In this document: one piece after another, positions 45,513 through 57,801 of the stretch
Numbering within the stretch: the stretch's first letter is position 1
How the letters are laid out: the number at the start of each line of letters is the position of its first letter
Translations under genes and position numbers: made by a program
The notes under the pieces: generated by a model
Databases searched by the model: none
What the model saw: only the letters and a program-made list of their open reading frames with translations
What the model was told of the DNA's origin: nothing
NCBI GenBank assembly: GCA_014058105.1
Contig: JACGCM010001011.1
Location: 1,183,501-1,247,500, forward strand
DNA from: Kingdonia uniflora
Lineage: Eukaryota > Streptophyta > Magnoliopsida > Ranunculales > Circaeasteraceae
Length of the DNA stretch: 64,000 bases
Direction: 5' to 3'

Positions 45513-46391
45513 CTAGATTTCTTGTGCTTCTTGAAATAACTCATCCCCCCTTAGTAATTGTAAGATGGCAGACAGGGTTGTCATCATAGGAGGCAGGATC
45601 GGGATAGGTCTATCTTTTTTCCCGCCTTTTCTTTTGACATTGTCGCTGAACCGCCCTACATTACTTGTTATTTTTGTGTGTGGCGGTGAAAGTACATCGT
45701 TAGAATGAATAATAGAGGGGTTTTTCATTTTATCTTTCTTGGAATGTTTAAGTTCAATATAGTTATTAACCACATCGATCATTTCGGCGACTGTTTTAGG
45801 TTTGTGAAGTGTAAGCACTTCTTGAACTTTAGAATCGATGTGAATCTGAATTCCCAATCTTCATTGTTTCTTGCAAAAAACATTTATAGAAGTTTGTTAA
45901 GGTTTCCTTCACACCTTGTTTGAAAAAGAATAAATAATCAACTGTTATCTCACGCTCTTTAGCATGTGCGTAGTTTGATTCTAACAGTCGCTGTAACTGG
46001 GCGAAGTTGGTTATCGATCCTTCGGGAATGGTGTGAAGCCACCGAAGTGGCTCTTCTTTGAGGCTCATATTAAACAAATAACATAACATGTAATCAAGTT
46101 TGGAGTACAACTGACCGTTGCTTTGAAGTGACGGACGTGGGTGAATGGGTTGGTTAGACCTGCATATTGATGAAATTTTGGCATGTGGAAGTTGTTTGGA
46201 ATTGGCATGACTTCGAGGTGAGGGGAAATATGATTTGTCTCGATCCTATCCAGAGTGGATCTTTGACTAGGATTTTCAGAATGTATGGTTTGAATTTGAT
46301 TATTCAAGTCATCTAAGGTAATGAATTGTGGAAGAACGTTTGGTGCGGCTACTGCCTGAGGATCAAAATCTCCTTGTCCTTTAGGGCTCAA
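45513..46391 (-). pseudogene. Tat gag, decayed
   Basis: On the minus strand the three overlapping frames hold TLDDLNNQIQTIHSENPSQR, FHMPKFHQYAGLTNPFTHVR, SLKEEPLRWLHTIPEGSITN, FAQLQRLLESNYAHAKE, TVAEMIDVVNNYIELKHSKK. This is the retrotransposon gag domain (PF03732 type). It parallels the gag at 11068-11577 (LPENSI, FDQLQKIFVKTYAH). Frameshifts separate the pieces. Confidence 0.75.
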
Positions 46392-46944
46392 CCATTCTCT
46401 AATTGGTCATCTCAAAGGAGGTGGTGAGGTTTGATGATGTGTTCGTCGACTTCCCTGGGTTGTCGATGCTAGTAATGTGAGACCAAAATGTCATGATACT
46501 CTATCTGGGTTCCTCGATCGAGATCTTGAAGTTTGATTTCGTTCTTCCCTTGGTATGTTTTCCCTTTGTGAAGCTCTGGATCGATGATTACTTCAGGCAT
46601 GGGGAGGTGATCCTTATCGAATAGTGAATCGATCTTGTTGCCTTCGCAGATTCTCCATTTCTTTCTAATGAGTTCGGCTCTATTGTTCCAGGGCTTTCCT
46701 CATTTCGTCTCTCTCAACTTGGAGAACTTAAACATGAATCCTTTGATCTTTGAGCCACTGGACCCTATCTAATTCCATCTACTTCTGAAGCTCGATCACA
46801 ACATTATATAAATTAACTGGTAAGATGCTAGCTGGAATGTCCACATTGTTCCTCTGGGCACTTGAGGTACTTTTGAGGTTCATGCTGGTCATGGTAGTGA
46901 CCGTTCAAGATGAGATTAGATAAAGAAAAAAATAAGGTATTTTC
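46392..46944 (-). other. Leader and gag N-terminus of the Tat element
   Basis: This covers the region between the primer site and the gag domain on the minus strand. Fragments such as a Glu/Arg-rich segment (near 46600-46760) resemble the coiled-coil N-terminus of Tat gag. No intact frame is present. Confidence 0.4.
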
Positions 46945-46961
46945 CCATAGAGGGCGCCAAT
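46945..46961 (-). promoter_or_regulatory. Primer-binding site of the Tat element
   Basis: Minus strand ATTGGCGCCCTCTATGG lies immediately downstream of the LTR end CATTACA. GGCGCC(G/C)TCTxTGGG is the common Tat/Retand-type site. Confidence 0.75.
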
Positions 46962-47487
46962 TGTAATGGCTAGTTTATGGATGGTAAACTTTACCAATAC
47001 TTTTAGTAATGAGGTAATGATGATCACGCAGATATGGCTAGAGCACACTAGATTTTACATGGAAACTCAGTATAACCTGGAAAAAAAAACTACGACCTCG
47101 AGGAAGATTTTAGATATAAATCTAATATGTGCTTGATTATTACAATTTTTAGAGATATTTGATAAGTATACTCAAGAATGATCTATAAAAATTTGTCCCA
47201 GTTGACATATGTTATGCTTGTATTTATAATGGATACAAACAGTTACAAAATAATTGGTCTCATGATTTAATGGGTGGTGGGCAAACTTCACGGATCATGT
47301 GCAACGTCTTTATTTGACCAAGCTCAACAGTTACTGTAGAACTTTGAAATCTGTAGACGTGGGCCTGAAACCTTCGACTTGGTTTTACTAGCTTCTCCTT
47401 GTCGAATCTGGGGATCAAATGACAAGATATCCTCGACTTGACTCTATTTAGCTTATCTTTATCGAATCTGGTGAATATGCTACTACA
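46962..47487 (-). repeat. 5' LTR (about 526 bp) of the Tat element, unoccupied sister of 31878-32901
   Basis: On the plus strand it reads TGTAATGGCTAG...CTACTACA, with TGTA/TACA ends. It aligns along its length with 31878-32901 apart from the Athila solo LTR there, and shows the empty site GGGCCTGAAACC at about 47365-47376. Confidence 0.8.
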
Positions 47488-47639
47488 ACAACTTCAGTGT
47501 TTCTTGCGATTTATTCAGTTCGTACTCCAAGTTAGTTTGTGTCACCCTCTATTATTTATTAATGTTGAAAAATATGATCCTCATCACTCTCCGCCCCTAC
47601 ACAAAACCACAAGCATCGGGTAATACACCTGCACTACCT

Positions 47640-49723
47640 CATATAATAGATACCCCAGCTCGAGCTGAACATTTTTTCGCCTCTATACTATGACAATTTC
47701 TTGCTTCTTGCGGTAATAATTGAACCTGAGCTAGATCTTGTATTACACTCCTCTCTTTTAAAATATCTACATAAGCATATTTTAGCCTTTGTTCACTATC
47801 CACTTCGGCCTCAAAGTACAGTGTCAGAGATAACAACGCTCTTTGACACCTGGCTTTATCACCCTCATCAGAAAAATGAACCTCTGCTATAGTATTTTTA
47901 ATAACCCAAACCTTTCATCTTCTTTTCTCTTAACCTCATCCCTTTCTATTTTCATTTTAGCATATCTACCCTGAAGTGCATATAATTCACTTAAGTTCTT
48001 CTTTGATATAGATTTAAAATGCCTCCTCTTATATTTAGTTTTATTTAATACCTGTTGAGTGCGAGTCATGGAGTCCCTAACTCTACTCAACGCTCTCTCC
48101 ATTGTGGAAACAGTTTCCCTCAAGCACTTTACATCCTACACAGATTACAAATTTTCTATTATCAACAATATTCAAAGTCACATAACAAATGTGTCTATCA
48201 AAATGAACAGTTTCCCCATCATACAGTTACAACCTCACCAAAATCGATAGTTCGGTACAAGATAACCATACAGTACGAACAAAGTAACTACACAAATATA
48301 CTTTAGATCTAACTACTATTGACATGTTCTACCTCTTGAGGCGACGTCACTCTATCGGCAGCATCTCGCGATGGGCCAGTATTTTCGGGAGGGAATGTAT
48401 ATACAAAGCTTGCAGAGGCAACATTATCATCCGGTCGATCTCCCTTGAGATCCTCCTCCTCAGCATCCAAAGGATAGTTTATCTCTTCATACTTACCTCC
48501 TAATCCGAGAGCAATATCATTTTTAGTGAGGCCGAAATAACGGTAGGACTGGATCAAGTTTTCCCTTCCAAGCTTCACCGTTTCCATGGCTTTCTCCATG
48601 CTTTTTTTGGTGCTCAACCATCTGCGCTTGCAGCTCCGACCTCACAGCAGTTGTAGCAGCTTCCACCGCTATTACTTTTTCCCTCTTGAACTGAGCAGCC
48701 AATTCACTCAATTGATTTTTTAGCTGAGCATTTTTTTCCATTTGGGCCTCGACCTTTTGGGAGAGCTCCAAATGTTCCTTATTCCTCTTTAATAGAAACT
48801 GTGAAGAAACTTTCATAACCATAGATAGCTTCCAAAATGAAAGACAAATTAGGACCAGTAAGACATAACAAAATCCAGTAAGCAATAGTAAATCATACTG
48901 ATCTCTACCTGTGCGACTTGCTCTTGGAAAAGTTCTTCGAGCTTCTCCGGTTCATTTTCAGCAAGGGCAAAGTAGTGGCTCTCTACCGACCTCAGCTTTG
49001 TCACTACGTCAGACTGAGTTCGGTCGCTACCTTCAAACTCATGGTGTTTTTGTTTTGAAGGCACAATTTTCTCCTTCTCAAGGAAAGTCACCTCCCCCGC
49101 TTTCTATTTTTTTGAAACTTTGACGTCCGAAGTCTCAGGCACCAACAAGTTACCACCTTTACCTACTTTTGGAGCCTCAGTAGAAGACCAAGACAGCTTT
49201 TGATTCACTTTTTTCAACCTACAAATTTTATGTAGGACACCCGAGCTTTCCAGAGGAGAGATACCAGTAAAATCAGGAAAATGAGGGAGGTCCTCATCTA
49301 CAACATGTGCCGGTGAACCCTTTTCATTCCTAGACTTTCCTTGACCTGCCATGTCTTTGGTTAACTCGCTGAACCTTGGGAATCTTTGAGTTTACTCTTT
49401 TGTCCCTTCGAATGCTTAGATTCCTAAGAGCTTGCTTCAGATGTTTCTGTTCCCAAGCTACACGATCAAACAGGCTTGAATCGTCAGGAGTAGCAACGGT
49501 TGTGGGACTTAAAATGCACAATGCACAACACTGATTAAGAGGTTGCAAAAAGTTAGACATTTACTCAAGATAGCAGAAGTCACTTACTCGAATTAAAATA
49601 TTTAAATTCTGGCTTGAGCGCTGGTTCATCTGGGACCTACATACAATTGCCCCTAACCAATACAAGATGGTCATTCCATGGTCGACTAGCAGAATTGAAA
49701 TAAAAAAACTTCGGTCTCTTGGA
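47640..49723 (-). pseudogene. Tat-type accessory ORF, 3' part (downstream of the Athila insertion)
   Basis: Immediately left of the Athila target site the minus strand reads KRPKFFYFNSASRPWNDHLV and LVRGNCM, continuing the frame interrupted at 59707. Further pieces are 49352-49104 (HFPDFTGISPLESSGVLHKI), 49091-48849 (RSVESHYFALAENEPEKLEE), 48885-48523 (coiled coil EKNAQLKNQLSELAAQFKRE), 48617-48309 (LIQSYRYFGLTKNDIALGLG), 48123-47887 (basic coiled coil, NLSELYALQGRYAKMKIERD). Possible introns or frameshifts separate them. The family is the Transposase_28-like accessory protein of Tat elements; its function is unknown. It lies next to, but not obviously in the same element as, the LTR at 46962-47487. 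Confidence 0.6.
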
Positions 49724-49728
49724 ATCAC
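49724..49728. repeat. Left target-site duplication ATCAC of the Athila element
   Basis: ATCAC here matches ATCAC at 59702-59706 directly outside the other LTR. Confidence 0.93.
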
Positions 49729-50233
49729 TGATAGGCATAAAAAATGTCTATTTTTGTCATTCAATTCACATTATCTAGGACCTTATTTTATGTTTCACTG
49801 GGCCTAATTAAAGTATGTTTGACTATTGCAGGTAATAAGACAATTGCAACCAAACCCGGTCTTAAAGCCCAACTTTTACAAGCTAAAGAGTTGTTGAAGA
49901 TTACTAGTTGTCAAGAGCTGCTGGAGATGGCCTAATACTAGTGAACAACTGCTGAAAGACTTAGTCAAAGATTTTGGCTAAAAGATCTCCACAAAAGGAG
50001 GGTTGTTGAGGGAAATGAGGGTTGAAGTTAGGTTAAGAGAGAGATAGTCGTAAAACCTGAGAGTTATCTTTTTAGTTCACTATCCTTTTTTCTACCGTAG
50101 TTCTTCTATGTTTTTCCATGTAAATCTTTTTTAATCAATAAATAATGGTTTTTCTTAAATCACAATTTTAATCTTTGCATCTCTGATAACGAAACCCTTC
50201 TGTTTCAACAACCCGATTTGATACGGAGTATCA
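49729..50233 (+). repeat. Athila 5' LTR (505 bp)
   Basis: It starts TGATAGGCATAAAA and ends GATACGGAGTATCA. It has AATAAATAATGG near 50137 and a CT-rich stretch before it. Confidence 0.93.
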
Positions 50234-50234
50234 A

Positions 50235-50254
50235 ATGGCGCCGTTGCCGGGGAC
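50235..50254 (+). promoter_or_regulatory. Athila primer-binding site
   Basis: ATGGCGCCGTTGCCGGGGAC follows the LTR. TGGCGCCGTTGCCGGGGA is the standard primer site of Athila elements (tRNA-Asp type). Confidence 0.9.
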
Positions 50255-52444
50255 GCAATCGATTACAAAATTGTGTTTATATTATTAAATTAGTATTTCG
50301 TTTGACGAGTTTTTGTTTTACATTCGTATCAATTTTTTTCTTCTCTGTTGCTGTTTTTGTTTTATTTGAGGCGTGTTGCTTTTATTTGTTTGTCAGGCAT
50401 GTTTTTGTTTATTTGACTCTCTCTCTCTCTCTTTCTCATCTTAATAAGCGTTAACAACTCCCCCACGTCTCTCTCTCTCTCTAAAAAATAGACTCACTCT
50501 CTCTAAAAATTGCAGCCATCTCCCTCAAATTCTCATCCCATATCTCTCTAACACCGACTCTTTTTCTCTCTAAACTCTCCACAAAACCGTCACAGCTCCC
50601 ACGACTCTCTCCCCCAAAATACCATCGACTCTCTTCCAAATCACAGCAGAGCCTAGCCTACTATGATTCCTAAATTGATAGTCTGAGTTTATTTCCTGAA
50701 TTGCTGGTGTTATTCCGAATCAGATTTTGACTTGTACTTTAGTGATTGAGGCATCTGATTGTTGCCGATAGGTTTGATGGTGTTTATAACGTTGCTTCTC
50801 TCTTTCATCCACTTCGTATGATGTATTCTGGGTCATTGGTGCTTCCTGCTTTGTGATTTTAGTGGAAGGGGTATTTGTTTTTGTTTTTCAATTTGGAGAT
50901 CTGGGTATTTGTTTTCAAGTTTTTTTTTGTTTGTTTTTGTTTATAGGTTTTGAGAATAATAGTTTGGAGTTTGTTCTGAGGGGTTTTCAAGTTTGAAATC
51001 TGGGCGTTTTGTTCGTGAAGATTTTAGGTTCAGAGGTTTGATATTCATGGCCAGAGAAATTGCTCTTGCAGATTCTGGAATTGTATCGTCTCTAACGAAG
51101 AAATCCATGTGATTTTTAGGTTTGCAGTTGGTAATTATTTTGATCATAGTGATTATGCCCCAATGTCTGAACTCTGAATTACTGGAGTGAATTTTTTATT
51201 TATTATCGATCTAGACTTGTAGAATCATTGATTTGAGTTTGTTTTCATTGATCTAAGCTTGTTTTTCATGATCTGTGTTTCAATCTCGCACTAGATTGAA
51301 ACTGTTTGGTTTGACGATTACAGTTTCTGTGTTATCTCCCTGTCTTATACCTTTTCTTCTCCGACTTCAAGTCTGGCAATTTTGAGATTTTAATATTATG
51401 GGTTTTGATTTCAATCGCGATTTGACATTATCCATTGAAGACTCCAACTTGTGGCACTAGGGGTCCGAATTGAATACATCTTCTTAGTGCAGAGCTAGGC
51501 TTTTGATCCGAAGAATGGCGGTGGCGACTTTTTGGTGCTGGATATGGATTATCAAATGGATTTTCAAGTACTGTTAGTACTTCAAAGAAAGCGACAAGGC
51601 GACGAAGACTTATAGTTTCTTAAATTTTTATGTTTTTTTAGTATTGTAAGGTTGAGAAGAATGTTTATGTAATAATTAATTGAGTGACGCTTTGTAAGGT
51701 GAGGAAATTATAATCTGCTGCAGGTACAGCATCAGAACCCCTATTCAGGCCAGAAATTATTTCAACGCGTACTTCACAAACGATCCTGAGTAGGCCTTCC
51801 CAACGGTTTTACCAGGGTAACCAAACGTGCCACTAAAAAGGCCGCCCTGTAGGTAATTTTTTTCCCACCGCACCCTCCCTGTCGCGGTACATCGTTGTTT
51901 AACTATATGTTTGATTGATTAAATGTTTAATTTTTGCAATAATACCTAGATAAGGGTAAACAAAAACGGGATTTCATCACCTGTGCGTGCCCACGCATTA
52001 GGACCCCGAGAATTCATTACCCGGTTGTCAATATTTTCGGTATCGACAGTCCCGACCTCTTTAAAAGATTTTCAGATAAGAAGCCATAAAAAACATAGTT
52101 AATCAAAAGGCTTCGCTCGGACCTGGAGCAACACGCTCACTAGGAAAACCTGATAAGTGGCTACATTTGTTGGAGGACGTACATTCCCTGGCATAGCTAG
52201 TGTGGATAGGTGATTCTAAGCGGTTCGCCACGCCTTCCAGCACAGGTGCATCTAGGTGACTAGATAGCATGCGAGCTATCGCCAAAGCAAGTAAAAACAA
52301 CTCAAGTGTGAACCGATCTACTGTCAGGAGTAGGAGCATTGAACCCTTAGACCGGGTTCACAACTTGACCTAAAAAGAGACCAGTAAAATATTCTTGAGT
52401 GCTTGCATCATTCTTAAGACTTTTAGTGTGTTCGCATATATTGA
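50255..52444 (+). other. Athila untranslated leader
   Basis: The region has no conserved protein. It contains CT microsatellites at about 50407-50435 and 50469-50482, and a T/G-rich middle. A long leader before gag is usual for Athila. Confidence 0.6.
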
Positions 52445-53176
52445 TTGAATTGTATGTTAGATTGGGGTAACTCCCAAGCTCGGACTAAGAACATTGCTGG
52501 AATCAATATGAGTCAGACTGGTGGGACTAATGGTCCCGAACCTGTTATTCCTAGGAACGGTCCCGAACCTGCTGTTGCGGAGAGAATCACTCTTCGCAAT
52601 CGAATGCATCCTACAATAGTTAGTAAACCTTCATGTATTGTGATTCCCAGAAATGTAGGGAACTTTGAGTTAAAACCGGGATTCTTGTCTATGCTCCCCA
52701 AATTTCATGGTAGTCCTACTGAAAACCCGTATAACCATCTTAGGGACTTTAGGGATCATATGCTTCTATTAAACTTCGAAACGCACGCGATTGGTTATGC
52801 ACTCTCGATGAGAACTCTGTAAACACATTTGAACAACTCGTTAAGGAGTTTTTGAAGAAGTATTTCCCTAACCACATAACTGCTAAGATACGACAGAGTA
52901 TCTATAGCTTCACACAAAACTGAGGAGAGTCATTATATGACTACCTACAACAGTTTAGGGATTTAGAGCAAGGATGCCCATATCACAGGATTCAGCTGAT
53001 TGATATAGTTCAAACTCTCTATGAAGGTCTAGACTATGACACTAGAGCTCGTGTTCAGTCTATGTGCGCGGGTACATTCGATGAGAAAACTGATACTGAA
53101 GCTTGGACATTTTTAAATGATGTAGCGGATAAGACCTACCAATGGAAAATGATGAGAGAGGAAATACCTAGTCACC
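52445..53176 (+). pseudogene. Athila gag, first part, frameshifted
   Basis: The frame 52445-52822 contains NGPEPVIPRNGPEPAVAERI, FELKPGFLSMLPKFHGSPTE and NPYNHLRDFRDHM. A frameshift/deletion near 52790 moves the sequence to another frame: RDWLCTLDENSVNTFEQLVK, EFLKKYFPNHITAKIRQSIY, a TGA at about 52921, then YHRIQLIDIVQTLYEGLDYD and TRARVQSMCAGTFDEKT. This matches the retrotransposon gag domain of Athila. Confidence 0.8.
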
Positions 53177-54757
53177 GTGCAAATGTGCACCAAGTACTCT
53201 AATTCAGAGTCTGCCACTCTTAGAACCATTCTTGAGAAAATCGAGAACTCAAAGACCGGCAAAAGGGAGAGATACCCTAATACTTCGTCTGTTAACCATG
53301 TGGCGATGCCAAATTGTGTGGTTTGTGAGAGTTCGTACCATCTGGTCCAAGATTGCCCTGATGTGCTTAGTTTAAGGGAGGGTAGAAAAGACCAGGCCAA
53401 TGCCATGTATCAACGTCCCAATAACCAACCTTTCAATGGTGGATGGAATAATAATTCCAACAACTCCAATTCTCGGGGAAATAGAAATTACCAAGGATGT
53501 TCTTCTGGTAGTGCCCCTTATCAGCTACACAACCAAGTAAACCAACACCAGTCTAGTTCCTCGTGGCAACAAAATCCATCATACCAAGCTTCCCTTAATG
53601 TGCCTTATGTTCCTCCGCACAATAGGAATCTGCCTCCTCCAACCACGTCCTTAGAAGATACTCTTAAAACATTTATGCAAGTAACTCAGTCATCTATTGC
53701 CAAACTTGAGGGACAAATAGGTCAAATGGCAACAGAGATAAGCACGAGAGACAAAAGAACGTTCCCCAGTCAAACTCAAGCTAATCCTAAAGGGAATACT
53801 GAACATCCTAGATCTTCCAATCGTGATGGAGTCAACGCCATCATTTCTCTTAGGAGCGGTACGAAAGTTGATAATTTGGTAAAAATGCCTAAGGAACCCG
53901 AGCTGGAAATTCAAAGTAAACCTATAGAAGAACCTGCGAGTGCGAGTGAGGAAGAAATCATGATAACACATGTTCTGCCGCTGGCTCCTTTTCCTCAGCG
54001 ATTAACTCTTGCTAAGAAGGGCAACGTCTATGAGGAGATTTTAGGGATTTTTAAGCATTGTGTGATTAACATTCCTATCCTTACGGCCATAAGACATATT
54101 CCTAATTACGCAAAATTTCTTAAAGATCTTTGCACTTTAAAGCGGCGCATACATGTCCCGAAAAAGGATTTTCATGTTCACGAGAGTGATATATCTATTC
54201 TTTTAGATGCACATGTTAGTGCTGTCCTTTTGCGTAAATCCCTTCCAAAATACAAGGACCCTGGATGCCCTACTATTTCATGTACGATTGGGACCCGTAA
54301 GATAGGAAGATCTCTACTTGATTTAGGTGCTGCCGTGAACCACATTCCTTACTCTGTCTATGAGCAATTGGATATCGGAGTACTTAAACCCACTAATAGG
54401 ACCCTTCAGCTAGCTGACCGATCTATTAGGATTCCTAGGGGTGTAGTTGAAGATGTGTTGATCCAGATTGAGCAATTTATTTATCCAGTAGACTTTGTTG
54501 TGTTAGATACTGAGCCAGTGGCAATCCCTGAGGATGAGATCCCTGTGATTCTAGGTCGACCATTTTTGGCAACAGCTAATGAGGTAATCAATTGCCGCAA
54601 TGAAATTATGAAGTTAACTTTCGGGAACATGACTGTAGAATTGAACATTTTTCATGCGTCGCATTCCCCTTCTAATTCTGAACCACTTGAGTATAATATG
54701 ATCCAGAGTCTTGTGAATACCACTTTTGAGAGGTCAAGTACCTCAGATCCCTTATAG
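53177..54757 (+). pseudogene. Athila gag C-terminus and protease, 526-codon open stretch
   Basis: A CCHC knuckle (CVVCESSYHLVQDC) follows the start, then an Asn/Gln-rich linker. SLEDTLKTFMQVTQSSI and QTQANPKGNTEHPRS are typical of Athila. The protease has GRSLLDLGAAVNHIPYSVYE (active site DLGA), QFIYPVDFVVLD and IPVILGRPFLATA. The start is not native: the upstream gag is in another frame, and a stop (TAG) at 54755-54757 breaks the link to RT. Confidence 0.85.
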
Positions 54758-55876
54758 ACAATTTTGTCCAACTTTGATGGAGATTGTGAGGACGATTCGT
54801 ACATCCATGAGGTGAAAACCTTATTAGATTCGGCTTTAGAAATTTTAGAGCCTGAAGGTGAGCATGAAATCTTAGATGTTAAGAAACCCATTCCGGAGGC
54901 TCAAGTAACCTCCCCAAAGATAGAGCTTAAACATCTTCCCGCTCACCTTAAGTATGTCTTTCTAGGTCTCGACGAAACTATGCCCGTCATTATTGCCGCT
55001 GACCTAGAACCCTTTCAGGAAGAGAAGTTGATTCGTGTTCTTAAGGGAAATACGAAAGCTATTGGATGGAGTATTGAAGACATTTAAGGAATTAGTCCCT
55101 CGGTTTGTATGCATAAAATCAATTTGGAAGATAATGCCAAAAAGTCCAGGGAAGGACAACGGAGATTGAACCCGACTATGGCCGAAGTAGTTCGTAAAGA
55201 GATTTTAAAACTCCTTGATGTTGGGATCATCTATCCCATTTCTGATAGTCCGTGGGTTAGCCCGATCCATGTTGTCCCAAAAAAGTTGGGAATTACCATT
55301 ATAAAGAACGAGAATAACGACCTCGTACCCACTAGAATGGCTACTGGATGGAGAGTCTGCATAGACTATAAGAAGCTTAACTCGGTCACTAGGAAAGATC
55401 ACTTCCCCTTACCTTTCATTGACCAGATGCTCGAGCGACTCGCTGGGCACAAATTTTATTGTTTCTTAGATGGCTACTCTGGGTACAACCAAATACCCAT
55501 CGCACCCGAGGACCAAGAGAAAACAACTTTTACATGTCCTTTCGGTACATTTGCCTACCGTCACATGCCTTTTGGCTTATGCAATGCTCCTGCGACGTTT
55601 CAGCGTTGCATGCTAAGCATTTTTTTTGACATGACAGAGCGATTCCTTGAAGTTTTCATGGATGACTTCTCATTATTTGGCAACTCATTTGAACAGTGCC
55701 TTCATCATCTTTCTCTAGTATTACTCAGATGCCAGGAAAAAAATCTTATTTTAAATTGGGAGAAATGTCACTTTATGGTAAAAAGGGGGATAGTTTTGGG
55801 GCATATCATATCTGAAAAAGGAATAGAAGTTGACCAGGCCAAAATAGATGTCATTTCTAACCTCCCCCCACCATGA
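54758..55876 (+). pseudogene. Athila reverse transcriptase, with in-frame stops
   Basis: The frame resumes after the TAG (SNFDGDCEDDSYIHEVKTLL, KHLPAHLKYVFLG), has a TAA at about 55085, then ISDSPWVSPIHVVPKKLG, WRVCIDYKKLN, FPLPFIDQMLERLAGHKFYC, YRHMPFGLCNAPATFQRCM and FMDDFSLFG (catalytic DD intact). It ends VDQAKIDVISNLPPP with TGA at 55874-55876. The RT core 55109-55876 is open for 255 codons. Confidence 0.88.
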
Positions 55877-56445
55877 AATGTTAAGGACGTCCGTTCCTTT
55901 CTAGGTCATGCAGGCTTTTACCGTCGTTTTATTCAGGATTTTAGTAAGATTGCTCATCCTTTAAGCAGCCTTTTGGCCAAAGATGTGGCCTATGAGTTTG
56001 ATGCACCATGTCTTGTAGCTTTTGATAAGCTTAAGACCCAGCTTACAACATCACCCATTATTAGACCACCTGTTTGGAATGAACCATTCGAGTTAATATG
56101 TGATGCCTCTTATTATTCTGTAGGCACTGTTTTGGGACAACGGATAAACAAACGCCCCCATGTCATCCACTACGCTAGCAAAACGTTAAATGACGCCCAA
56201 TTAAATTACACGACCACCGAGAAAGAACTCCTGGCCATTGTTTATGCGCTAGAAAAATTTAGATCTTATCTTATAGGATCTAAAGTGATTGTTTACACGG
56301 ATCATGCCGCGCTTTGACATCTTTTGTCAAAGAAAGATGCTAAGGCATGGCTAATCCGGTGGATATTACTCTTGCAGGAGTTTGACCTCGAGATTCGAGA
56401 CAAAAGGGGTCAAACAATGTTGTAGCCGACCATCTTTCCCGTATA
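55877..56445 (+). pseudogene. Athila RNase H, stop and frameshift
   Basis: After the TGA the frame continues NVKDVRSFLGHAGFYRRFIQ, SSLLAKDVAYEFDAPCLVAF, YYSVGTVLGQRINKRPHVIH, YASKTLNDAQLNYTTTEKEL and YTDHAAL. A TGA at about 56315 and a missing base near 56412 (RDKRG then [10 protein letters not shown]) separate it from integrase. Confidence 0.85.
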
Positions 56446-57801
56446 GTGATTGAGTCTGTTGATGAGTCTTTGTCGATTAGGGAATCCTTCCCTGATGAAC
56501 AACTTATGGCTGTAAAATTAGTTCTCGAGTTGCCATGGTTTGCTAACATTGCTAATTATTTAGCCACGGATACCATTCCTGATCATTGGACTAAACCTGA
56601 CAAAGATCGTTTCTTTAGTCAAGTGAAGTACTTCTTTTGGGATGTTCCAGATTTGTTTAAGTATTGTACTGACCAATTCCTTAGAAGATGTGTTCTCCAG
56701 TCTGAGTTTACCAATATTCTTTCATTTTGCCACACCCAAGCTTGTGGAGGCCACTTTAGCTCTAAGAAGACCGCGGCAAAATTTTTGCAGTGTGGTTTTT
56801 ATTGGCGTACCTTATTTTACGATGCGCATGCATTTTGGAAAGCATGCGAGAGATGCCAGAAAATGGGAGCTCTTTCTCGACGAAATATGATGCCCTTACA
56901 CCCTATTTTTGTTATTGAACCTTTTGATGTTTGGGGCATTGATTTTATGGGCCATTTTCCCAAGTCTTTTGGATATGAGTACATCCTTGTTGGAGTGGAC
57001 TATGTATTAAAATGGGTTGAAGCAATCCCTTCGAAAATGAATAACAGTGCAGTTGTTCTTAATTTTTTAAAAGAAAATATTTTTTCTCGATTTGGAACAC
57101 CTAGGGCTATCATTAGCGATGGAGGGACACATTTTAACAACAAAAACTTTGCTGACCTTGTCAAAAAGTATGGCGTAACCCATAAGGTGGCAACACCTTA
57201 TCACCCGCAAACAAGTGGGCAAGTCAAAGTTTCTAATCAGGAGATCAAAAATATTCTCCAAAAGACGGTTAACCTAAATCGCAAAGATTGGTCTGTAAGA
57301 CTAATTGATGCACTTTGGGCTTATCGTACTGCATATAAAACCCCGATTGGAATGTCTCCTTACCGAATCGCTTACGGCAAGGCATACCACCTTCCTGTAG
57401 AACTTGAGCATAAAGCTTATTGGGCAATAAAAATGCTTAACTTTGACACTTCAACGGTTGGGTCCCATCGTAAGCTACAACTTAATGAGTTGGATGAGCT
57501 TCGAAACGATGCATATGAATCCGCAAAGATATACAAAGAAAGAACTAAGACTTTCCATAATTTAAATATCTTGCGAAAGACTTTTGAAGTGGATCAAAAA
57601 GTTCTATTGTATTCTTCGCGTCTTCATTTGTTTCCTGGAAAACTTCAATCCCGTTGGACCGGACCGTTCATTGTCAAAACTGTTTTCCCACATGGAGCTA
57701 TTGAAATTCTTAACCCTCGTACTGGTCACATTAATAAGGTAAATGGGCAAAGACTTAAAAACCATTTCACGAGTATTTTACAAGTTCGAGTGAGGATATG
57801 A
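56446..57801 (+). pseudogene. Athila integrase, 451-codon open stretch
   Basis: The zinc-binding HHCC part is [17 protein letters not shown] ... ACERCQKMG. The catalytic core has [15 protein letters not shown] (first Asp), [17 protein letters not shown] (second Asp) and [12 protein letters not shown] (Glu). The C-terminal part includes WRYRT-like [52 protein letters not shown]. All catalytic residues are present, but upstream breaks mean it would not be made as part of pol. GQVKVSNQE replaces the usual GQVEVSNRE. Confidence 0.9.

Larger units (their letters stand above)
38290..47487 (-). mobile_element. Decayed Tat-lineage element: LTR, gag-pol (minus) and antisense accessory ORF (plus)
   Basis: Read on the minus strand: LTR 47487-46962, primer site about 46961-46945 (TTGGCGCCCTCTATGG), gag 46391-45513, protease about 45180-44990, RT 44600-43641, RNase H about 43350-42750, integrase about 42250-41601, a non-coding stretch, then an ORF in antisense (plus strand 38312-40656). 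The downstream LTR was not found, so the element is truncated on the left. Protease-RT-RNase H-integrase is the Ty3/gypsy order, and an extra antisense ORF after pol is a known trait of Tat-lineage elements. Confidence 0.75.

Noticed and set aside
50235..50254. tRNA gene candidate
   Set aside because: It is only the 3'-tRNA complementary primer site of the Athila element. The same holds for 10208, 34398 and 46945.
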